From Ophioderma brevispina (taxonomy: Eukaryota; Echinodermata; Ophiuroidea; Amphilepidida; Ophiodermatidae): a DNA stretch of 64,000 nt. The notes beneath the pieces were generated by a model. It was not told the DNA's origin. It searched no databases and worked only from the letters and a program-made list of their open reading frames with translations. Positions 37,701 to 49,700 of the stretch are shown one piece after another. The translations under genes were made by a program, and so were the position numbers. Location of the stretch: NCBI GenBank assembly GCA_023653785.1, contig JAMKCH010022342.1, positions 1 to 64,000 on the forward strand, written 5' to 3'. Every line of letters starts with the position of its first letter. The first letter of the stretch is position 1.

Positions 37701-40700
37701 TCAGGTCCACAGCATACGGACGCTCCTAATACGGCCTGCTTTGAGACGGCTGATTGGGAAACAGCCCAGGAGTTTTCCCCCTAACCTTATTCGACACTGA
37801 CTACAATTTTACATGTACAATTGTACTCTCGTACACTGGACCGACAGCTTGATGTCCCCCTGTCCCCTCGAAGGACAGGATACTTTCATTATTCATGTTA
37901 CCCATTCCAAGGAACCTGCGTATTCTCTATTAACAATAAGCTTCGTATACAATTCATCCATATTGAGCACTCGAATAAATCCCAACAAGTGACCTCCCCC
38001 AGGATTTTTGGGTATTTAAATTTGCGCCACAGGGAAGCCACCCAACCGCTGGGCCAACTCTCCCATAACTGGTCATGATTAGAGTTGTGTGGTGTTTCTC
38101 TTATATCGGGTTGACTAAATTCTTACGATGTTGAGTTTAGGCGCTAAGAGGCAGATAACTCATTTTACCTCCATCTGCTGTAAAAACTATTGCCATCAAT
38201 AAGTTCATCAGTGGTACAGCCAATCTCAGATACTTCGATGCTTGGTAGGGCTTTACAAGCCATGGCACCATGTTCTTTCTCAGACTGTGGGAATAAAGAT
38301 AAAAAATAGGGAGGAAGTGTGCACCAACAGTGCTTTCTGGGTGGGGTTGGGTGGTGGGGTTACTATGTATTATAATAGGGAGCAGGTACGTGGTGCACAG
38401 GACGCTAAGAGCAGTGCTCCCTACAGCTCTCCTTAAAGACACTATCCGTGATTTGCCAAATCAGAATCGACAAAATCATCAAAAACAGATTTTTGCATGT
38501 ATTGTACCAGTACAGGTATCCTTAACTATACCCGCAATATGATAGACCAGAGACGCTAACCTAATAAGGACAGAATCGGAAATGTAAGTCATACTGTCGT
38601 TCGGTACGTTAATTGAAGCGGGGAATCGTTTCTTGGAACATGCCATTTTTTCCTTTTCCTGTCAATTCTTCAGTTGGAAAAGGAACTTATGAGAATTTAC
38701 AGATATCCTTCACTTGAAGCTATTTCTGCAAATTGCAAATATTTTTCAAATCACTGATAGTGTCTTTAAGCGCATTAAAGGTGCTGAAAGAGGAGATTTG
38801 AGTAGTTTATTTGGGTCATTTATAGTTATTCCATAGATTAGAACCCTAATATTCATTTTAACTTGGATTTGGCTTGTTGTGGCATTTAAGGAAAAAGGGC
38901 CCTGTCAGCAGCCTTACAGGTGGGCCCCTTAGGGTCAAGTAGTGACGAATATCAGTTTTAGTGCGGACATGCATAGTGTCTGATGGGCCATGACGCAATA
39001 TTTAGGGGGCCTGTCAGCCGCTGCTGACAATGCTGACTCTTAAATCCACACTGATTTTGGCTACAGAAATGCCTTGAAAGGTAAAACAACAGGGGCTTTT
39101 ATGCTCATATTCAATATAAAACATAGCTGGAATGAATTAGTATTTGCTCAAAATTTCACTTTGTTTTGTACCGAAGAAATATTTCCTTAGCTTAATCCTT
39201 TCATGGTAGGGGGTTATAATTGACGGAACGCTTTACCTCAATGCAAAAAAATTCCATAATTTGTTCAATATTTTAGGGACTGATACGGTGAAATCTTTTC
39301 TCCTGCACCTGTAAGAGAGAGATTTGTAAACTCACCATCTTGGAAGACCCATTTGGGTACATTTGAGGTGATGTTTTGATTGCTTCCCTGGAATACTTAA
39401 AGGGATTAGCAGCGATATGGAGCGAATCGAAAAAAAAAACCAAATGTGGGGAAATGCATTTGTTTTAACTTATTTTTAATCAGGGATTAAATGTATACAA
39501 TTCCATATAACGGCTTTGATGTAGAAAACCACCAAACCACCCAAATAGGTGAAAAAAAAATAAGTATTTGAGGAAAAGGAGGAAATTTTGTCATCCGTCT
39601 CCGTTTAAATAGACAGAAAACGGAGGACGTCTAAAAATCTACAATAAAACAGCTGATTGTTTATTATGATGTAGCACATGAAAATAAACAAGATCAATCA
39701 TGTTTGTGTTTCAGTTTTCAAACTTGTATTGAATCATGGTGCACAATATCACGCTTAAAATCTGGGATATTCACCGAGAAAGGTTTTTTTATTCAAGTCG
39801 GAAATTTTGATAGCACGTATAGAAATTTAAAGAATCAGATAAAAAGTACTTGCCTTGTCTTTTAATAAACAGGAGAATTTCCAAGCCAACCATTCGCGGG
39901 TATGTTTGCATATCCATGCCAGTAATTAAAAATACAAAAATATGAATGTCGATGATTTTTTCGATGTTTCGGTTTAGCCAATCGCTGTTGCTAATCCCGT
40001 TAATTAACACTGGAGAGCTTTTAGGACAGCAATAATCTTTTTTCAATGACAATGTTGGGGGACAAACTTATCTTCCCTTGTCTTTCCACCAATCAAGCTG
40101 TTTGATCCCACAAATATCTTAATTTTTGGAACAATTTTACAAGCAGTGGCGGGCACCAATGAAAAATCCACAGCGGGAATCTTGTCCCATATATGCCTAC
40201 AAAGGTCATGAAATGTTGTTATAGTACCCTCTACGTGCATATTCTCCATAGAAGTTAGAGAGATGCGTGAAAACTTGATTGGATGAACTAGATTTTAAGG
40301 AAAAAAATCAATTGCCCTCACAGAAATTTATTACGATGTCGTTATAGTGGATGGAACAAATAATCACAATAGTTATCCCAACTTTGTTGCAATTGATATT
40401 TTTTTTTTATTCTGGGGTTCTGTCATAATAAATGAGACCTTCAACAAGCTGTGACTTGAGGTTATCAGATTTGATTTGGGTAGGGGCTTGTTATTGATGG
40501 TTTTAGGTGATTTGCTTCTTGATCCACTGTCATTCTGGCTCATCCCCAGTTTGTTTTTCCTGGGTGCTCCAGTTTTCTCCTCAGTACAACACCCCCAAAA
40601 AATTAGCTTCTTGGCATAAATCTGTTCTCCAATATTATGCGTTTCTCTGAATGTGCCTGACCACCTATTATTCGGGCAATGGTTATTATTGATGTATTGC

Positions 40701-43700
40701 TAACACACGATTTTTGCCACAACACTTATGTGTGTGCAAAGTGGTTTTTGACTATTTTTCTCTACAGAGCCAACCATTTGTTATTTGAACTTTGTTTTCA
40801 ATGTCATTTTTCACCAGGTTCTACAAGAATTGTAGTTATAAATATCTTGAAACAAATTTGAATGTCCATCCACTTCTGAGAAATTTAAGACAAACTAGGA
40901 ATTCGCGTTCTCGGCTTTCGCGCTCGCTATATTCAAAGAATATAAGCTGGGGCCCGCCGCCCAATGACCTTGACCCTGGAGCAAACTGACCCTTTGGACC
41001 CAGCCACATGACCTTTGACCTCATCACATATGAGGGATCGCATGGTGCCCCCTAGACACAAGTTTGTTCCAATTGAACTTTCAAGTTTCAATTTAGGTCA
41101 ATTTTACATTTGAGCCCATTTTTAATTGACCTCACCATGAACCTTTGACACCGGTACTGCCTTTCGACCTCATCAACTATGAGGGATCCCATGTGCCACC
41201 TATGACAGAAGTTTGGTTCCAATTGACCTTAAACTTTTCAATTGAGGTCGCATTTTAAAAAAAAAACTTAACAATTTAGTGCACACACACTACATGACAT
41301 TCATTCACATCCACCCACATTCACACATTACATCCCAAAACACACCCAAAACGGATTGCTAAGTGGGTCCTGCCAGCTTCATAGATGGCGGCCCCCAACA
41401 AAAAGTTGTTTGTAAACCTTTTGGACCATTCTGTTACACATAGCCCAGCACAATGGATGTGCTAAGTGGTCCTGCCAGCTCGGACCGGCCCACAAAACGG
41501 GAATTTGTGATGATGGGGGAAAAATTATGACTTTAGAGTAAAAATCTATAAAGACCCCAAAACCATTCTTACCAAAAAATCCTTGGCTTTAATTCTTGTC
41601 ACCAATGACCCCTTACAATATGCCCCATCAGTCACCATTATGTCAAGAAGGGGAAGAAGAAGATCAGAAAAAATAATAAGGGGATTTTAAAGGTGCCCAC
41701 CCGATTACAACATATCATTTTCTGTTTCCATATAAAAGGACCCATCACCAACATGTAATTTTCATAATTTGAAACGAATCTGATATGACCATTAATAGTG
41801 AAGTGAGCACAATTTGGCTGCTACAGAAATCTCATACTTACCTCTGCAAATATTAAACTGTGCCAAAGGGACAAGGGGTATTGCCAAACTCCCATGACAA
41901 AATATCCCATTGGCATTTTCTTCGGGGGGGTGTGATAAACTAGTTGAGCGGAAGGTCCAGTAGGAGCTGTTATCCTCCACCATATAAGATGACAACAAAG
42001 CTGTCTGAAAAGACAAAACCAAGACATTCAGTTTAGGGACAAGATATTAAAAAACTCTGATATGAATTTCTTCAAGATGGGAGGAGTGATGAAGTGAATC
42101 TGATTAGATAAACCAACACTTAAGCGTTTATTGCCATTTGCGTCTAATCTCATTGGGTCTAATAGCCATTTGGTTCAATTTCAATTGGTCTAACTCATAT
42201 GTCTAATACCAATTTGTCCTAATAACCATAAGCTCTAACAATCCAATTTATCTAACACCCAACATGTCTAATAGCCATTTGGTTTCTAATGCCCATCTGC
42301 CTAATGCCCCGTAGTTACTACCACCTTTGGTCTAATACCCACAAACACCATTTTTAATTTGCCATTTGGTTAATATCCAACTGTCTAAATTCATTTGGTC
42401 TAAGATCATTTGGTCTAATACCCAATTGTTCTAATATTTCATTTGGTTTCTAATATCCATTTGGTCTAATATCCATCTGTCTAATATCCATTGGTTGAAA
42501 TCCATTTTGTTAACTATCCATTTGGTCTATATCCATTTGGTCTAATGCCCACTTGGTCCAATATTATTTGGTCTAATACCATTTGGACCAGATTGAATTG
42601 ACCATCCCTCCCCCCAAATGGATAGTAGACCCAATGGTCGTAGACAAAATGGAATTAGGACCAAATGGATATTAGACCAGATGGATTATTAGACCAGATG
42701 TTGATATAAGACCAATTGGCATATTGGCCTAGAGTATATTAGACCAATTGGCTATATTGGCTAGATTATATTATCCTGGCATTTTGCTTTAACCCTAACG
42801 GCTTGGCTATGAGCAATGGATTAGCAACTAAACGTAACATAACCCTAACCATAATCCTGTGTTGTATGTAAACCATGGCAAGTATCGATTTGCTTAGTAC
42901 ATGATATTATCTTCCCAAGTACCATCCAAAATACTCTTAATGCCAATTAGGGTAACTTACCTAGATTAGTTTGTAGCATTGAATCTTGGTCCCACAGATC
43001 AAAATACTGATCCGACAACACCAAACTGACCTCATTTATGACGATTTCTGCATTTTTCCTCTTGTCGACAGTGATTGTGTCTTTTGGGGCGAGATGTGCG
43101 CAGCCTGCACAATCACAGCACCAGAGGGCGTCTTGCACCTATTGATCGACGCATCCCTGTTGCTAAGGAACTAGTGAATGGCTCCACACCAGGATCCACT
43201 CCCGGTGGTGAGTGTTTTCTAAAACTGATTCGCCTATTCCCGGATCCGGGTTAGGGTTTCGGTGTGCAACGGCATCGATCAAACCTTCATGTAAAGCGCC
43301 ACTTCTTTTGTAGCATGTTTCCTGAGGACCCACATGGAAAGTGATATAACAGTTAGAGCATCCTTGATATGTTCTTGGGATTGGGTAATCGAGTAAGTCA
43401 GGTTCTCGGTGAAGACTAGAACCGTCATAGCCAATCAAAAAGAATCCATTGGCATCCCGTCCTGTAACCATCATAAGCTAATGACTAGAAATAGGAACAT
43501 TGCTGCTTGGCCCCTCCAAAATACCTAAGTACAGAAATAAAAGTGATCTGGATCAGTATTTCTTTCAAACTTGTGGCTGCAATTTAAGCATATGCCACAG
43601 CCTGTTTGAAAGTCTCATTTAATTATGAAAAAACTCAGCTGGTAATAGCCTCTTGCATGTTTTCCTACTTTTATCAGTTGTCAAAATGGTGTTGCCAATG

Positions 43701-46700
43701 CTTAAAAGGCTCTAAAAATAAAATAGGCAATTTGCATGCATTAATAATTTACTATTTTGTACATAGTGAACCAGATTGCATTTGTAAGAGGGAGGGATAA
43801 TCCATGAGTACAATTTTTGTCCCCACAGCAGGTTTTGATCATTAAAGAAATCTCGCATGCTAGGGAGCCAAGGCACTTTGCAAACTTGCCTCAGATAGGC
43901 AAATTTCTCCGGCCTGATACACAATGGAAAAAGGTCGACATCCATAGCTTCACGTACATAACATAATATGACAGGAATCACTGACTAAATCACTTTAGTT
44001 GTCAATATAATGTTCCATAGCATGCGGATGCCACACCTGAAAGGGCCATTCTGTGGTGAAGGCTTTGTGGGTTGTCTGTTTTTCAATAATCACTACTTGC
44101 ATGTTATTCCAATGGAGACTAATTGACTCTGCAGTCAAAAATTGGACTGGCAAGTGTACATACTGATTTCGAAATGCAAAAATTGTTTTTTGAGCTAAAC
44201 CCATCAATACGCAAGGGATCCAGGACGCTTTTGGACAGTCAGGGTTTACATACTCTTAATTGAGCCTTGTATGGCCAGGCAGCATTCTCAGGCTTAATGT
44301 CCCCTCTGAATGGATGAACGGAATAATCGTGTGGTTCATTTGTCCACACAATCAAACCCAATGGGTGAGAGCAAATTCCCTTTTTTAATCATAGTTGTTT
44401 AAACCAAATCAACCAATCCACATTAGTACCTGGCTAACAACCCCTGGGCACTACCTGGCTTATGGCACGTTTTCACGAGAAGAGGGGTCCATTACTTTAC
44501 CTTTATGGTAGAAAACACATTTTTCAGTATAATTTTTGTTTTGGCCACTTTACTCTTGTTTTTAACCTATTAAACCCAGTGAAATTCACAAAAGCAAAGT
44601 CTGGTAGAAATTTGAGTTGCCTGCAATAAAGTAGTTTTCAAGATAGAGACTTTTTAAAAGGTGGAATGTTACACTTTGATGGACACAATGTTTCCATATT
44701 TGTCCATCAAATGTAACAATCGCATGAAAAAAAACAGTATTTTGTTTGTAAAAATTTATCTGAAAACAGGATTGTTGAAAAAACTGTCTTGGATAGAATT
44801 AGTGACTAAAGTACATAACAGAAGCAATAAAAAATCAAATCCTCTCACAAAAAGTCGGTAAAAAATATATGTTGTTGCTAATGTTACTTGATGGACATAT
44901 GTGTCCATCAAAATATGTAACGTTTGCCAGTAAGAAAAGGGGATTTTAGGTTAAAAATTACATTTCTTTGCCCAAATTTATTTTTGGAGTTTGTCTGGCT
45001 CAGAAACTTTACAATTTAAAATGGTAAATGCACCAAAATTACATCTGATACTTTAGTAAAAATGGGAAGATTTGGGACCCCTCTATCGTAAAAAATGCCA
45101 ATCTATCGGCATTAAGCACTGTTTTGATTGGTCATTGGAAGATAGATACTGTAAGATGGTGAGTAGTTTTAGAGAGAAGAGATAGAAGCACTATTTGATT
45201 GGTTACTCAGAGGGCTATCCAGTGTTGTGTCCTGTAATGAGCCAATGGCGGCAGTGCCCCGAAGGGGGTTAAAGGTGCAAAAAGAGATTTCAAATAAACA
45301 GGTGTCCTGAAATAAATGTGAAAATTCTGATTTTGGCCCTGGTGTAAAGGGCTTTATATCAAAAAAATACATCCCCATCTGAAAGATTAAGCCAACAACT
45401 GTTTCTTGGTAAAAAATTGTGAATTATTTAATTTCGAATAGGAACAAATCGAAAATTAAGCACTATGTTTTCTATTGAAATATAGCAATACACAAATTCA
45501 CCTTAGTATCATTTTAATTATTTCTGAACCAAAAGTAAAAGGTGGGGATCTATTGAGCAAACTATTCGATATGAAATCCTATACATATCGCAGAAAATAT
45601 GGATGACTTGAATCTCTCATTGCACCTTTAAAAATCCCAGGTAGTAACCCTGTCAGGAAAGTGAAGTGAAATTTCATACCCCCCTCTTGACATGCTTAAA
45701 AGCTAATTCCAGATAACTTTGAACAAAAAGTTGTATAAACATTGATCACATTTCTAGAAACCTTCTGAGGGATTCTTAATAATACAAGAAAATCAAATTT
45801 AACAAGATTCTTTTTCATGCCGAAAAATGTCCAACTATGGACATTTTTGAGAGAGCCTTCACTGAAAAACTATGTGATTTTGCAAAAAACTTCAAGTGAA
45901 AACATATGCCCCCCCAAAACTCTTTCTTGATGACAATCAAGTGGCCATGTTGTTGAAACTTTTTATTTACAGCAGACAAACACTCTTAACACATTAACCC
46001 GAAAAAGGCCCCAACATTTTGGGTTGTATCTGACCTATTTGTTATTGTTTTTCACGCCGAAACTAAATAACTTTTTTCCCTTTGAGCCTTGTGCTCGATT
46101 TAAGACCAGTTTGAAACAAAATTTGGACCTACGGTTATGACGCGCCAGTACGTAATCGTGCACTGTGTGGGAAGAAAAGCTATTTCCCATTGAAAATTAC
46201 ACGGAAAAGCAGAAATCCATTTTTTGTGCTAAGGATACAGTTACACTGTGTTTTATCTTATTTAATTTATTTTTTAGTAAAGATCATGGCAAAAATTTTG
46301 CTTGAAAAATGGCAAAAAATCCTGGAATGTGCGAGTTTGTTTAGATTTTTGTTTCACATTTTTGCAGACCTTTTTTGGTCTCAATAGTACCCACCGGTGA
46401 CTCAGTAGGGTCATAGCTATCCATTGTACCACACATCTGATAGTTCATTCATCCGTTTCTTAGATATCCCCCCCCCCCATAGAGACTCGGGTGGGCTTAT
46501 AGCTATCCATGGTACCACACATATGCTAGTTCATCAATCCGTTTCTGAGATCCCCCCAATGGCCTCTGTGGGTGTAGCTATCCATTGGTATCCCCCCCTA
46601 GGGATACACTTGCTGTAAACCCCAAGCTGTTTTTTGCTGTCCATGTATTAGCCTTATCGGTTCACTACTTACCAGGTGAAGATTGTTGAGAGGAAATTGG

Positions 46701-49700
46701 CTATTCCCCGACTGGACAGCTCCACAAATTCCCCGCACCTCTTCTCCCATCCCTATACATTGACCTCATTAAGGACAATCGTAGGCAAGGAGCAAACTTA
46801 TCACCACCAGGAGACTGATTGGCCGATGAGAATGCAATCTGATCAGATGCTTCAGAGAAAACGCGTAGATGGATCTGGTATCTGTAGAGACAAGTAATTT
46901 TCACTGAGTAGGTTAAATTTGGGTTTATTCATCAATAATGTCCGGAGAGTGAGCCATTAAAAATTTGAACAATGCAGTTTGTGTTTCCACTATCATTGTT
47001 GATTCCATTGTGCTGGGTAAAATCTACAATCTTGAAATTGTAACCAGTACAACCTGCGGTCGATCCAACCGATTTGTCAGTAACCTAGCTCTTAACCCCA
47101 TTGGTTTTATTAGGACAGCCGAGGAGGAGGGTAGCTGGTTACCCTGGTCGAACTAAAAAGAAATCTACCTACAAAGCGTCGGCTCTGGGGTGGTAATAGC
47201 GGTCATCCATGCACTGCTTACATATGCTGCCTGCATGATGGGTCTGGTTTAGAGTGGATTCACGAATTTTTAATATACTATGCAAATGAGCCTCCGTTTA
47301 TTCATAACCTGTCAAAAAGTATACAGCACATGGACCCCTAATCATGTTCTATAGAACATGCCATTTAGAAGTTCATTGAGTAATAGCCGGGTTAGCCTGT
47401 AGAGTGGATTAATGCTTTTTTCTTCAAAATTATGCAAATGCATGATCTCATTATAACCTCACATCTGGCTTCATTTCAGGCCTGTCCTCTAGGCAGACAT
47501 ATGACTGAGGTAATAATTCATATTCATACTCACATCGAGAAAAACTTCCTGACCCAAAAGGCAGGCGGTATATAGTTTTACATTTGAAGAAACTGGCTAA
47601 ATTCAGACTAACCTGTGAGGGCATCTATCTGCTTTGTGACTGGTCAGGCAAAAGAGTCTCAACCAACTGAAGATCAAAGTTTTGCAGAGTTCCATACACT
47701 ACTGCATCTACCAGCCCTGACCTGGTGGCAGGGGTCTCGGCTGTGAAGGTAGATATCTTCTGTCGAATCTATATTGCCCTATCAAATCAAAAGACAGTCT
47801 AACATTCAAAGTATTTTTACCCTATTCTGTTGTAATTTAACTATAAGTACAAAGACCTTGGACAAATACGTCAATAGAATACCTTAGAATCATGCCTTAT
47901 TTAGTTTTCCACTTCATCTATCGTATAATCTTCTCACTGACGAAGACCGTAACAAACTTTCCACGGCCTATTACTCCGGGTGGAGAGAGACAAGTGCGAA
48001 TGCTAATGTGCCCAATAATGGAAACACTACACTGTCTCTGACAGGGTTGAACAGAGGGTGGATATTGTAATCAATCCATAATGTCGTTGCATGTGCCTAA
48101 ACTGTACTGTACTAACACATCGTCAGTACTTAAAAAATTGTTCAAGAATTTTAAGAACAACAAGATATTTCTATCATGCCTAAAAATTACATCTGACTTT
48201 GTGGAAAAATGGTAAAAAGTCAAGATTTTCTATGTGTTAAGAATTGGATTATTTGTGGGAATCAACACTACATGACCTAATTGACCTTCTTTGAGGCAAT
48301 CTGTATACTCTTGATAGACAGGCCTCAAACAGCTCAAATGTTGAATAAATGTAGACGCATAACAACACAAGACAGACATAGTGTGTAGATGTTGCATTGC
48401 GTGCACCATTCTGTCAAAAACTCAAGTGTTTATTGGTTTACTTTTATGCATGGTAATTAAAAAAAACTTAACAATTCCCACTGCTTTGCGGTAATCAAAG
48501 TATAAAAGTATTGGTAATCCTGTTACATGTGCGTTTATCTGTTAAGTCATCAAAGACATTTATTTTGTGTTTCATGATTCACTTCTCCTCAAGAAAAGTT
48601 CTTTTCCATAATTTCATATTGATTCTGATCGTTACATTCTTTGATGTTAATGAGCAAATTAATTCTACATTGTGCTACCCTATAAGGCCAACTGTGGTGC
48701 AATGTGTCTGTTTGTAGACAGAAAATTACAAATTTCTATCTAGAGTGGATTGTGAATTTGCAAGTAAAACACGCCCGTTCGAAAGTGAAGACACCATTAA
48801 TTAAAAAAAAAAAAATCTTCATTTCTTTGAGGTAAAAACGCGGGATGAGGCTGTGGATCACGAAATCCCCTATACTTTTGGTCCAGAACAGTTGCAAACC
48901 TTTAAAGGTGCATTTTCGTGTTCCCAGCACAAAGATAAACAAAGTCAATCAACAAATCTAGAGCACTGACCTTGTGAATAGCAACTGCACCAGAATCACT
49001 GGAAAGAAGGAAGTACCTTCTACAGTAAGCTGAGGGTTTGGGTGGGTCACAAAGTTGACGTACCAATCACAAAGAAGCCTCTAGCTATCTGTCTCATGAC
49101 TCTTTAGGAAAAATATTTGACTAGTCTCACACACAAAATGGAGTGTCTAATAGGTTAATTCAGTTTCACCCAAATGTTTTTTTATAGTACGTTTGTCACC
49201 ACAAAGTATATGCAACCTCCCCTTGCAATAACAAATCACAGTCCTCAGACCAGCTACTCTCCTTACTCCTCGCCTGCCTTGCGGTTTGATCAATGACGGG
49301 CCTCATATGACCTTTGAACCTGATATATGACCTCGACCATCATAAACAAAGACAGGTTTCCGTGCATATCCCTAAACCAAGTTTGGTGTTCAATTGATTT
49401 CAACTATTTCATTGAGGTCCAATCTGTACATTTTCACATCAGCCCCTATATTTTACCACATGACCTTTTGATACTTGGTAATGTGACCCTTTGACCTTAT
49501 GACAAATGAAGGGATCCCACAGGTTGCACCGATGACCAATTTGGTTTTAAATATCCGAATTGACAAATATGTGGATATTACAGGCAAATGGTGTTAACCC
49601 TTTTTCACTACAAATATACCACAGACAACCCTCAACAACCACAACAGTGGACAAAGTGATCTCTGTGTGGTCTTACCTAGCAAACTGTAAAGCGACACAC

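Noticed and set aside
40043..40249. Minus-strand frame with IPAVDFSL, possibly another LTD exon
   Set aside because: Only a short word fits, the neighbouring motifs are absent and no splice sites bracket it.
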